A DNA stretch of 64,000 nucleotides from Phallusia mammillata (lineage: Eukaryota > Chordata > Ascidiacea > Phlebobranchia > Ascidiidae): assembly GCA_003260075.1 (NCBI GenBank), contig QLIY01000097.1, forward strand, positions 166,291-230,290, written 5' to 3'. The position numbers were made by a program, and so were the translations under genes. The notes under the pieces were generated by a model. The model was not told the origin of the DNA and ran no database searches. It worked only from the letters and a program-made list of their open reading frames with translations. Of the stretch, positions 52,310-63,500 are shown piece by piece (position 1 is the first letter of the stretch; each line of letters opens with the position of its first letter).

Positions 52310-54746
52310 ATGGTTTGGAGTTCGTCAGCTCCTTCAGTTTGTCAAGCCATCGTGCTTATATCAGTTCCAGTTTATGCCAAAGGTAGGTTTGACTGTGCCG
52401 TAAATGCGTGGCCGAACTTGGTCTTAACAAATGTCGTTTTAAGGTTTTACTTGGTATTTAAATGTTTCTCAAAATTATTGATGTTGAACTTTGTTACAAA
52501 TGTTTTGAGCAAGGCGTATTTTGCAGGTTTAAGTTGTTGGAAATGTTCAGCTTCAAGTAATAAGGAATGTTCAAATACAGGGAGACTGGTAACTTGCCAA
52601 AGCGATCAGGTTTGTGTTAACCTCATGTTTGGTTTTCAAATTTTTGTTTTATGTCAAATATGTAAATCTTTAATACATTCTAAGCAGCTACTAGGAATTT
52701 AAAAAATGTTTAAAATATGCAGGACGTATGCGCAACTATGGTGCGCAGAAACTTCTTCATGCAGAGAATTTGGAAACAATGTAAACAGAAACAGGCTTGC
52801 GAGAATGATCGTAGACAGGTCAGAAATACTTTATCTTATATCATTGAAACCAAACAAAACATTTTAAGATTTCGTGATAGAATTGAATTGTTTAGGTTAA
52901 ACGAAACTAATTTGATACCATTTCTACTTTTTATTTTATTTTTTTGTAAGTAGATCTCTGCTGAGTGTCAAAAGGTCGGGAAGTATGTATTTTGAAAGAT
53001 TTTGTCAGTAACTTCAAAGTGTAAAATCTTGCTAGGCGAAACATTGCACCCCGGGCAATAATCGCTTTAGCAACGGGCAGTTTGCGGGTTGTGTCGCAAA
53101 CCTATTGTGTTGGTATTTGAATCCTAGCCCGGTTCGAGTGTTTAGGTAGATTTGGCGTTTGGGTTACTTACCCTGTCAATCTGTATGTGTTTAGAACTGG
53201 GACAAATACGGTGGAAGGCATCAATGCAACAACAAACAGTTTTCATCTGTGTGCTGTTGTTGCTGTGAGAAAGATTCCTGCAACGTCGCTGAATCCTGTA
53301 CAGGTAAGTGTTCCATTTAAATAAGGAGTATAGGTGCTTAAACTGGATGGCAAATAACCACAGAGTTAATATAATATTAAATTTCCCAATTTCCCTTATA
53401 TTTGTAGCGACCAAACAATCAAGGCAGTGTAGCTTACCTCCAACATACTTACGAAACGGAAAAGTAATTTGCACTAATGCTAACAAGATCGGTTCGCAAT
53501 GTTACTACAGCTGCACTAAGTCGGGATATTATCTTAACCCAAGCGACTCCACAACTTTGCAATGTATGGGAAACGGCCAGTGGTCGAGCCCAGAGCCTTG
53601 TTGTGCAAGTGAGTACTTAATACATTAACATCGTTCGTATTATTTGACAGCTTATGTTTTAGAACCCTGCCCTCCATATGCACCGTTTGACCTGATTGCA
53701 ATGTTGAACAGAATACAGGACGAAACGTTTGCAAAAGCTCAGGCTTTTAGCAGAGCTATTTTCCGGTAATAAACCAAAAAAGCAAAAAAATACTAAAAAT
53801 TTGAACTGCAAAAACAATGAAAGCTTTTAGCTTTTTTGATTGGCTAGGCTGCTTCGTAGAAAGTCCTTCCTTAACGAAATAAACTCGAATCTGTTTTGAA
53901 TCTACTATAGCCATCACTCTATTTAATTTAATGATATTTCTATGCATTACTAGGAGATGGGTGCTGGATCGGAAATACTACAGAGAATCCAGGATCGTAT
54001 TTGGTGATGTTATTTATCCAGAGTTCAGTACATTTTTTAACGATTCCAAAAGTGCTCGTCCAGGACCTAAACGCCACCCAGCGGAAGGTTTTTGTTCACT
54101 TAAAAATAATTGTTGTAATTTATGTTGATTTTAATAAATGGTTTGAATTATTAGGTAAGATGACAGACAGCGACTTAACAAACATAGGAAACGCCCTTCG
54201 CTACGTCAGAGATCAGGTGTATGTCAAAGGTCATCACGATATTGACCACAAAGATGTATTGGCTATATATCTTGACAAATATTCAGACGATGATGTTAAA
54301 GAGGCAGCACAAGCTCTCAGGGACGATGGCGTTTGGGGGGGGGGATATTAGGATATAACTGATTTTATTTGACCGAAATACAACTAAAATAATTTTGAGT
54401 CGTTTGTACTTTTGTTTATTTTGGGTTTTTCTTAACGATTAAAGTGTCTTCAACCTAATAAAGGCCACCCCCAATATAACACGAAACCGTTAATAGAAAC
54501 AATACATTTGCAAGAATGTCGTAATTGGGCTACAGCAACCGAGCTTGTTTATAACTTTTCGTTTTTCAGACTTACGTCGTATTTTTCAATTTCGACGAAG
54601 AAGAACCAATTAACATGGAGCAACTTCTCGACATTGCCGGTGAACCTGAACACGTGTTTGTTGTTCAAGATGACCTCGAAGAAGCTGGGAAAAGATTGGC
54701 AGATGAATTAATTGATCATTTGTGTGAAAATGTTTGTGGACCGTGA
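52310..54746 (+). CDS. Secreted LU-CCP-vWA protein, unit 5 (open apart from one assembly join)
   Basis: Exons: 52310-52382 (MVWSSSAPSVCQAIVLISVP), 52527-52609, 52723-52818, 53195-53303 (LU: CWKCSASSNKECS to CCCCEKDSCN), 53408-53608 (CCP: CSLPPTYLRNGKVIC, GSQCYYSC), 53663-53765, 53954-54087, 54155 to about 54335, and 54570-54746 (vWA). The model is about 385 aa if the last bases of exon 8 (GTTTTG, then donor) are restored where G10 (54335-54344) now replaces them. vWA landmarks are FDLIAMLNRIQDE, RESRIVFGDVIYPEF, DSDLTNIGNALRYV, DEEEPINMEQLLDIAGEPEH, end CENVCGP. The MIDAS serines are absent. Seven of the eight splice junctions are standard and in phase; the eighth falls at the join. It is closest to units 2 and 3 in the vWA part but to unit 4 in LU exon 2. 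Confidence 0.75.
54335..54344. other. 10-G assembly join at the end of exon 8, unit 5
   Basis: G10 replaces the expected end of the exon and its GTAA donor. The sequence after it reads as intron. Confidence 0.7.
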
Positions 54747-55490
54747 TTTTCGTTTAACGTATGTTACGAATTGATGTGATGATGTTACTCAATTAAAGCT
54801 ATGCCGTCTGCTCAAAATATTTGACATTTTAAACTTAAGAGTTGCTCGTTTGCAACGGCGTGCATAATTCAGTTCGTATTGACTCACCATTGAGTTTTCT
54901 TAGCTTATAGGTAACTGGATGTTTTAGTTTACGTTTTACCTCATATCCAGGCTTTAAAGACCGAGTACATACAATATACAACTGTCGTCCTTGCCATTTG
55001 TGTTTTGTTGCAAAAAGTCCTTAAAATATCATTTAGTTTCAAGGAAAGTTATTAGTTACGTTGGAAAAAAAGTAGTTGAGTGTTCAATCTTTTAACAGAC
55101 ACTCTACAAGCAGATTAGGATAGCCCTAATCCTCAAAGGAGTGACATAGACGTTCCGAGCGAAACATTTCACGATAAAGAATGTTAATTCTGTTTTTGCA
55201 TCAATATACAAATTACGGTCAGGCATGTTAGCCTGAGGTCTCTTAATAAACTACTTCTAACCACACATAACCACAAAAATGTAAGTTACGGTAAAATAAT
55301 AGCTCAAATCTGTTTAAAGTACTTCCACTTATTTAAATTTCTAGAAAATCTTGTATCAGTTTAATCTCTCAGATTGTTGCATCGTATCAGAATTCGTTTG
55401 CTACTGTTTGCAAAAAAGGCAAATGTTGTTTAGTTATTGCAGCATTGAATTATTCTGTGGCATTTCAACAGACAACTAAACGCTGCTAAA
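54747..55490. other. Spacer between units 5 and 6
   Basis: This matches the spacer between units 3 and 4 (shared GTGCATAATTCA and TCATTGAGTTT-like strings). It ends with an acceptor-like CATTTCAACAG 19 bases before the ATG of unit 6. No gene is recognised. Confidence 0.55.
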
Positions 55491-57763
55491 ATGGCTTCGA
55501 TTTCTGCTAAAATGTTTCAAGCAGCTGTGCTTATATCAGTTATTGTTTCTGCCAAGGGTATGTTGAACTTTTTATGTTAAACCTTCAACCGGCTAAAACC
55601 TGTAAATGTATTACAAAAATCTTGCCAAAACCTGTTTCATTTTTGGTTATTGTTCTCAATAAACTGGTTGGGTTGGAACTTTACGAAAATGTTTGAACTT
55701 TTAAGAAAAAATTAGTTAGAATTTGTTGGTCGCAGGTTTAAGTTGTTGGGAATGTTCAGGGGGGGGGGGCGATCAAGTTTATACATACTTAAAAAGGTTA
55801 TGAAAATAATTTTGTTTGCCTTGTTGTATTACTTGTTTCAGGACGTGTGCGCAACTGTAGTGCGCAGTAACTTTTTCATCCAAAGGATTTGGAAGCAATG
55901 TAAACAGAAGCAGGCTTGCGAGAATGATCGTAGACAGGTAGGTGTTATCACGTCGTATCAGCCTGTACAAGCTGAAACAATAACGTACAAATGTACAAAT
56001 ATTTTACCAAACTGTCAACAAAATAATTAACAAACTAAACAATTTCACTCCAATCTCTAATTAACTTATGAAGCATTTAATGCAAATGTTAATTTCATTA
56101 AATGATTGTTTTTGCTAACTTTTGCGGCTACGCCAAAGTGTGAAGTTGTTTTGCGTGACGTTTTACCCGCAGGCACTAAGCATGTGTGGGACAGGCAATT
56201 TGCGCGTTTGTGGCCGCAATCATGCAGCTAAAGCAAAGTATTTTTTGCAAGCCTGCTGTGTTTCTGTAGAACATTAATACATGTGCTTATAGATACTTAG
56301 ATACAGCAATACATGTCCTCAGTAAATACATTGAGATAGAATCATTGTTACTTTAATATACAGAACTTGGACAAATACGGTGGAAGGCATCAATGCAACG
56401 ACAACCTGTTTTCATCTGTTTGCTGTTGTTGCTGTGACAAAGATTCCTGCAACGTTGCTGAATCATGTACAGGTGAATATAATAGTTTTGGATTTTACAT
56501 GTAGTTTGTGGTGTTAAGTGACCTTTGACAAATAGCTACCAAATGTATATTTTCAGATTTCAAAAGGTCTTATTAGCCAAGTTTGAAAAAATTAACCTTT
56601 TGTATGGTTTCAGCAAATACCTCTCAACAGAGCTGTAGTTATCTCGCTGCCAACCTCCGCAATGGGAAAGTAATTTACACAAATGGTAACAAGATCGGTT
56701 CGCAATGTTACTACAGCTGCACTACGTCTGGATATTATCTCAATCCAAGCGACTCGACAACTTTGCAATGCATGGGAAACAGACAGTGGTCGAGCCCAAC
56801 GCCGTGTTGTGCAAGTAAGTACTTTACTTTATTCTTTATGCCTGAAAATTGTCCAAGTTAACTGTAAACAGTGCACACTAGTTTGGACCTTGCTTCCAGT
56901 AAACAGTGTGTTGTCACCAGCTGAAATAATAAGACATTGCAGGTGCAAATGATATGCAATGACTCATGTTTACTTATCATGCAATGACTCTTTGCTGTTG
57001 AATTTACTTGATCTTGTTTCAGTGCCATGCCCACCTTACGCCCCGTTTGACTACGTTGGTTTGGCAAACAGAAAAACGGAGTCAAGGTTTATCGTCGCCC
57101 TCAGTACATTCGGCAAAGCTTTCGTCAGGTAAATACGAATTAAACTGCCAAAGGGTTTGTGCACATGGTATATACCCGTGTAGATTTGTGGGACGTCACT
57201 GCTTCGTATTCTTCACGCGTATGCTGTCGTTAGTAGTTACGCTAGTTGTCTGATTTCCTCTAATTATATTCATGTACAAGCACTTTGGCAATTGTGCGTT
57301 TGTATAAAGTTGGGTTTATTTCGCTTGGTGTTGCAGCACAATTGCAATGAAATTTTCAATTAGACCGGTGCGCAAAGTTCGCGTTAAACAGCGTAAAATG
57401 CTAGGAGCACAGTTGGTGGATAAATGTTTATGTAGTAGGACTCCCACAAAGGGAATTGGGTTGGCGCGTTAAGAAATCAAGACTATATGGAGTCAATGTA
57501 TGGCTATCACAGTCTGTGTGGAAAATGTTTTGCTTTCACGTTACGTAAGACCCTTCGTTCACGTTAAAGTCTATAATCTTGAATATGTTGTGTATGTTTT
57601 TATTCCAACAGCCGCTTTAATACGGATCCACAATATTACCGATTAGCTCGAATCATGTTCAGTGATGTAGTGCATTCAGAAATAAGTTTCTTCTTGAACC
57701 AAACTGTAGATTGTTTTGCGTCTTCTGATGGTACTGGAGGAATTCTACGTTATCCTTCTCAAG

Positions 57764-58564
57764 GTATGTTCAGAACAAATTTTTCTTCTTAGTTTTTCAT
57801 TTTATTAAAAGGTTGCTTAACGTTTGCTTCGTATTTAGTTCTTTATTTAGATCATTACATGAATTTAGTGTTAGCTTTTTTAAAGACTGTCTGTTCGATA
57901 AATGTATTTCGAAATAGACTTTGGTTCACTCTTCTCCCGCTTTTGTATAATCCTTTAAACTTGTGTAATTGTAAAACATCAACATTGTCAAAATGATCAA
58001 TAGACTGAAAAAATATGTTCACATTGAGTGTCATTTAACCCAGGGACTGCAAAAATGCGGTAGCGCGGTCGCGCTGCGCGACTATAAAATCGGCGTGTGC
58101 GACTGTAATTTCTTGCCACCTACTTGGAGGTGGTATATATTTTTTGAACTAATTTACTCAGATAGTGCTAAAACACTGAAGGAATGGCCCCACTTGAGAA
58201 AAAAATAAGTTTCCGACAACGATCAACCAATATTGCCTTTTCCATAAAAACACGCATGGATCAGCCCGCTATCACAATAGGTTGGTCGCATGAAGAACTT
58301 TAAATTTGCCACACTTTTGTGGCAAATGTCGCGATGCTATGCAAACTGCGCACAAAGTGCTGATTCTGCAATGGGGGGGGGGTATTACATGAATTTAGTG
58401 TTAGCTTTTACTGTCTGCTCGATAAATGTATTTCGAAATAGACTTTGGTTCACTCTTCTCCCGCTTTTGTATAATCCTTTAAACTTGTGTAATTGTAAAA
58501 CATCAACATTGTCAAAATGATCAATAGACTGAAAAAATATGTTTACATTGAGTGTCATTTAACC
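57764..58564. repeat. Unmerged haplotype overlap in intron 7 of unit 6
   Basis: The sequence at about 57852-58125 (starting CATTACATGAATTTAGTG) recurs at about 58384-58650 after G10 (58373-58382). Both copies reach the left end of the same hAT element, which reads CAGGGACTGCAAAAATG in one and CAGGGGTGCAAAAATG in the other. They look like two alleles of one locus. Confidence 0.7.
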
Positions 58565-59303
58565 CAGGGGTGCAAAAATGCGGTAGCGCGGTCGCGCTGC
58601 GCGACTATAAAATCGGCGTGTGCGACTGTAATTTCTTGCCACCTACTTGNAAAAATCTAAAGAAAAGGTCACGTGTTCGGTCACAAAATGATTTGCAACG
58701 CGCATCCACTCAACAAAACGACACGCCGCACATACATATCTTACCGATTCGTGGCTCACAGCGCATTTTTTCGGCAACCTGTGAAAAGTAAAAAGTACCT
58801 GTCTCGTATCAAGCTACAATGGTTCGCCTTGATCGTTTTTACGTTTGTTGGGGGGGGGGGCCACACATACATATCTTACCGATTCGTGGCTCACAGCGCA
58901 TTTTTTCGGCAACCTGTGAAAAGTAAAAAGTACCTGTCTNTTTAGCCGATCAGCAAACATTTCCACATAGCGAGGCACGGTGGGATTCGAAACCACGGAA
59001 TTCGTTTGAAATTTCTGGAAAAAAAACGTGCGGCCTTCAAAACGAACTGGTCCTGCCGGGAAAATTTACATTTAAATATATGTGCTGGTGGCTGTGAGTT
59101 GATTTAACCTTTAATATTTGTGTGCAAACAATGCTAAATATACAGCCAGCACACAACCTAACAATATTGTCAATATGAAGTGGTAAGGACATATATGTAC
59201 GTTATATTAGACTCTACACTGTTGGTGTAGATAAGGCTAAAACACATGCGCTACTAAAAATTACGGCCCGCTACCAAACTCCGAAAAAACTTTTGCACCC
59301 CTG
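58565..59303. mobile_element. hAT-type non-autonomous element with perfect target duplication
   Basis: The ends are CAGGGGTGCAAAAATGC on the left and, on the other strand, CAGGGGTGCAAAAGTTTTT on the right. The flanks are an exact 8-bp duplication ATTTAACC at 58557-58564 and 59304-59311. No transposase frame is found. The interior is disturbed by N at 58650 and 58940 and a G11 run at 58850-58860, each next to repeated sequence, so the true length is uncertain. It inserted next to or within a copy of the GACGT-core repeat that continues at 59312. Confidence 0.85.
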
Positions 59304-59372
59304 ATTTAACCTGATGAAGGCCATCTGCATAGGACGTCGAAACGTCGGTATAAAATACACTTGCCAGAAGAG
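59304..59372. repeat. Copy of the GACGT-core dispersed repeat
   Basis: CCTGATGAAGGCCATCTG, then GACGTCGAAACGTCGG and TTGCCAGAAGAGCTT, match 33961-34035. The hAT element lies immediately upstream. CTGATGA and GAAAC recall hammerhead core strings, but I cannot draw a convincing stem II. Confidence 0.6.
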
Positions 59373-60239
59373 CTTTGTAAATTTAATGTTACGCCTGGCA
59401 GCAACAGCTTTTATAGACTGAAAAATGTTTGGTAAACTTACCTTCACAGTTTATACCGTCACCAAAAAGGTTTTATACTAGCAGCTGTTTCACGTTTAAA
59501 AATCCAATTTGTTTGTTAAAATTCTGTTACACGTCGAATTTCAGGTGACACGTGGACTGGTGGCTCAGTTAACACTGGAAACGCCCTTCGTTACGTCAGA
59601 GATCACGTGTTTGTTGAAGGTCATCGGCATCAGTTTCACAAAGACATTGTTGTGGTGTTGATCGACAAAAACTGGATGACGTTAAAGAAGCTGCGCAAGC
59701 TCTCAGAGACGATGGAGTTTTGGTAAAGTATACCCTCAAGTATCTAAATCTTTCAAATATATGAAAGTAAATGGATCCAACGAATTTCTCAAATCAAAAT
59801 CTTTCCTGATCTGGTTCGAAACTAAAACATTATTTGAAATACACTTATCCCAAAATGAAATCATTGCCTGGCTTTTTTAGAATAAAGGAAAAGGCTTTAC
59901 TAGAACAACAGAACAAATTTGATAAAGAGGAGTGGAATTAGTGGAAGCATTTTTGTATTAATTTGAGTTTTAACGTTCAGACTTATGGGGTGTTCTTCAA
60001 ATTTGACGAGACACCAATTAACATGGAACAACTTCTCGATATTGCTGGTGATCTGGAGCACATGTTTAACGTTGAAGGAGACTTTGGAAAAGCCCCCCCC
60101 CCCGACACCAATTAACATGGAACAACTTCTCGATATTGCTGGTGATCTGGAACACATGTTTAACGTTGAAGGAGACTTTGGAGAACAAATTGCAAAACAA
60201 CTCATTGCTGAAGTTTGTCAGAATGCTTGCGGACCCTAA

Positions 60240-61705
60240 TACTTTGTGGTTATTTCAACTTGTAAATTATTGCGTTATCATATAAACTGTACCATATAAC
60301 TTAGTCATTAAAATACACTACCGACCCTTATCATTGCTTCCAAACCTATTTAACAGACAAACATAAAATTATAAGCTGCAGACAAAGCATACTGTGTCGA
60401 CTTCAAAAGTCCTAAGTGAAAACTGTTTGGTTACATCTCTTGAAAAAAGAAAACCAGAAATGTGAACCCGAACATGTGTTTATCGTTGAAGGTGACTTTA
60501 GAAAAGCTTGCGTACAAATTGTGAATGAACTTATTAATCATGTGTGTTTGGATGCCTGCGCACCCTGATGCTTTGTGATGCCGATTTTGTTGAATACACA
60601 ACCCACTACCTTGTTTCTTAGAGTTTTTGAAATAAACCCATTGTTAAAATCAGTATATTTTCAATCAAATATCTGCACTAAGTGAAAACTGTCTGGTTAC
60701 ATCTCTTGAGAAAACAACTGTAATAACTTACCTTTTAATCAGCATTTTCCCAATTGAGATTATTGTCTTTTTTAAAAACAAAATGGAGGATTCATAACAA
60801 ACACTACCGGTTCAAACCTATTCTAAACTGTTAAAATATATTTTTTAAAAGATAAACGCAAAAATGTATTACATTTTACTCTACGGTTTATGTACCAGTA
60901 TAATAAAATATATTGAAAACTACTACCTTACCTAAATACCACATATTCAATTGTAAATGCAATTTTTATGCAAGCACGCAAGTCACACAAAAATCATAGT
61001 TGCATGTAGGCTCCAAATGGGAGCTAAACCCGATTCCCACTGAAATTGTTCGAAAAAGAACAAAACCTGGCCCGAAGTAAATACGGCGAAATAATGAGAC
61101 TAAAGTGACCAAGTGTTACATCAGGCCCGTTTTATTGGGAGCTGAAGACCGAACCCAAATTCCAAAAACAGCCTAATTACACCTTCGGCAGAAATTAATC
61201 CCTATTTGGTAACAAAAAGATTTTTTTACCATATTGGTATGTGGGTAAACAATATCTAAGGAAAACACAAAAACGGCAAATTAATACTATAAATGAGGCA
61301 AAACAACATTAATACTACTTTACACGCAAAGTTTTAGAACAACTTATTGATTCAAAAAGCATCTGCTGACTGCTTGTATCCCCGAATAACCGGTTTATTT
61401 GTTGAAATTTAAAGTGATAGAGAATAAAGATAAATGTTTGCGACATAAGGATTTATTCAAAATAATAATGTTCACTTTCAAAAAAGTTTCCTTGTAAATT
61501 GTTTCATAGGTTATTATTATTCAGGGTTATAAAATATGTCTGTCATATTTTCATACTTTTCCGATATGAAACCATAATTTCTACGATATGAAACGAGTAT
61601 TGAAAGTAAAACGAATTCCAGTGCGATGCGTTCAGCTACGGGAAAATATGTATTTGTACTGATTAATTTAAAACATGTCAGTTGTTTTAAATATATTTCA
61701 ACAAT
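60240..61705. other. Spacer at the right edge of the array with a last-exon relic
   Basis: 60461-60568 reads CEPEHVFIVEGDF ... CLDACAP and stop, an isolated fragment of the family's last vWA exon. The rest is AT-rich with no recognised gene. A short ACTGTTTGG/TCTGGTTACATCTCTTGA segment recurs near 60421 and 60687. Confidence 0.55.
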
Positions 61706-63500
61706 TTAAGGCGACTCGCAAATGCCCCAACACATTCGATCACAAGTACGATCATTCCATTGATAATTATGAGCCCGCCTAATCTCGACACAACTTTCGC
61801 CTTTGTTGTCTGGTTCATTCTGTCTAAAATTATGCTCTGTATGATTCTTGCGAACATATTCCACCCCGTCAACGTAAATGAACCGTCTGACCACTTCAGT
61901 GTTCCTCAAACCGATCCAATAACAGCCATATCCAAGCTCTTTTGCGCTGTCCTGTAATGAACTGCAAAAAAAGATTTTACTTACATCATATCCCATTGAG
62001 ATTATGAAGTGGTTTAAATACTGCAAACAACTTTTTCAAAATGATTAAAACAGTAGTTCTCAAAGTATTGGTCGCGGCCCAAACATGGGTCGCGCTATGG
62101 TAACTTAATTCTACTCAAACGAAGTATTACTGCAATAGGAAAACACAAACGAATTTACTGTAGTAATAAAGTCACCTCTCTCGACCACGTTGTACAGTAA
62201 AATGAACCATTCATTACCACATACAGACGACAATAGGCTTCCCCAACTTCACTGTTACGCACATGGCGATTGTAATGTAATAGCACGGGAAATAATAGGA
62301 CAAGTCACAAGTTAATCATGCAAAACTGAACGTGGAGATGTAACAGTTAGCGTTTGAGGATGAGTAAGTATTCGTACAAGGAAACATTTTTAGACTTGGG
62401 ATTCACTTTTATCAATGATCAAGGTGCTACATCGAGCTCGTTAAGCTTGCAGCTTCCTATGCGGCGACGAAAATTGCTGTCCGTCTCGTTAATACATTTT
62501 TTTATGTTTGAGGCTTGGGTCGTGAGATGTTCATAAAACTGAGATTTGGGTCGCGGTCAAAAAAGTTTGAGAACCACTGGATTAAAACAACGAAGTCATC
62601 GCTGTTTTTTCACGGGGTTCGAACCTCAAAAACCCCTTTTTTTTACGGGATTCGAGCCCAGGACACTCCCGGGGACGAATCTTGATCAGAGATTGTTTTA
62701 TGTCTGTATGTGGGTCAGGCGCGCCAGGCCATTCGGCCAAGTTTTTGTACCTGCGAACACTTTGATCTCTCATCCCCCAAGCGGCCAAATCCCCTCCGAT
62801 AGACTGGCAATATTCTCTTGATTCGCTCCAGTTCTTAGCTGTTGGTGCGAAGTGATGATCCAATAAAACTAAGGAATACGGTAAAACAGGGGTTTACGTC
62901 TTTGGTGCAAACATATTATTATTGTCAACATTTTTATTGTTACGTTTACAGCAAAGATATTGTTCGGTTTTAGATTATACTAGTTGCTCGATTTCAAATA
63001 CAAACTTAGTTGTTGGTACCTATCTCGCAGTTTTTTCCCGTGTACAAAATAGTGCATGTGCAGTTGTAAGAAGTGTCAGTGTTGACACACGTCCCTCCGT
63101 GTTGACAAATTCCAGGATTTGCCTCACACATGGAAACTAAAAAGAGTTACTCGGTTTTGCTTTGCGTTATTAAGGCAACCACCTGCAGTGACAAAGTTCA
63201 ATACTTTTTAAATTACTGCTATAGTTAACTTAGAACATCAGTTTCCTGAAAATTAAGCTGGTCCATGTAACGATAAAAAGCGACCTGTTTTGGTAAACGT
63301 TTTGGCACATAACATTTTGTCATCATCTAACTCTGCTTTTGAAATATCAGCAATCTACACTCCCCCCCCCCACTACAGAAATATTTTACCGATTTCGCAA
63401 GCATCTCCTTTGTATCCGGGTTTACATGCGCAATAATCTTCGTTGATTCCTGTTAGACACTTTCCGTTGTTTCCACAGTTGCTGGAGCAAACGTCGTTCT
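61706..63500 (-). CDS. EGF-EGF-C-type lectin protein, 3' part of a larger gene
   Basis: On the minus strand, exons 63500-63390 and 63136-63020 each encode an EGF domain: CSSNCGNNGKCLTGINEDYC and CEANPGICQHGGTC, with 1-1 phases. Exons 62868-62751 and 61961-61706 encode one CTLD: HFAPTAKNWSESREYCQSIG, GCYWIGL, FIYVDG, NEPDNKGESCVEI, QWNDRTC, ending CWGICESP and stop. The WND and a Glu-Pro motif of the Ca2+/sugar site are present. The usual EPN/QPD tripeptide is EPD, a hybrid form, so sugar specificity cannot be read off. All four exons join in frame. The gene starts upstream of 63500 and probably beyond the window, so signal peptide and topology are unseen. The C-terminus has no membrane segment. 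A hAT element lies in the CTLD intron. Confidence 0.8.
62051..62579. mobile_element. hAT-type non-autonomous element, 529 bp, perfect target duplication
   Basis: The left end is CAGTAGTTCTCAAAGTATTG. The right end, on the other strand, is CAGTGGTTCTCAAACTTTTTT. Both are followed by GGTCGCGGCCC/GACCGCGACCC-like sequence. The exact 8-bp duplication GATTAAAA flanks it (62043-62050 and 62580-62587). There is no transposase frame. It sits in the intron between the two CTLD exons. Confidence 0.9.

Larger units (their letters stand above)
55491..60239 (+). pseudogene. LU-CCP-vWA family unit 6 (second vWA subtype), frameshifted and with assembly joins
   Basis: Exons: 55491-55557 (MASISAKMFQAAVLISVIVS), exon 2 from 55735 cut by G10 at 55759-55768 (about 58 bases missing), 55842-55937, 56364-56472 (LU end CCCCDKDSCN), 56614-56814 (CCP), 57023-57128, 57612-57763, 59545-59722 and 59981-60239 (vWA). 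Exon 8 is 178, not 182, bases: AAAAACTGGATGACG has lost four bases of the NSDDD segment, which shifts the frame. In exon 9, about 70 bases are present twice around a C11 run (60093-60103), an unmerged join. The CCP carries Tyr in place of the second cysteine (KVIYTN), which leaves its partner in GSQC unpaired. The vWA is of the FDYVGLANRKTE subtype. Intron 7 (1.8 kb) contains a hAT element. The frameshift could be a base-calling or assembly error; otherwise this is a pseudogene. Confidence 0.7.
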
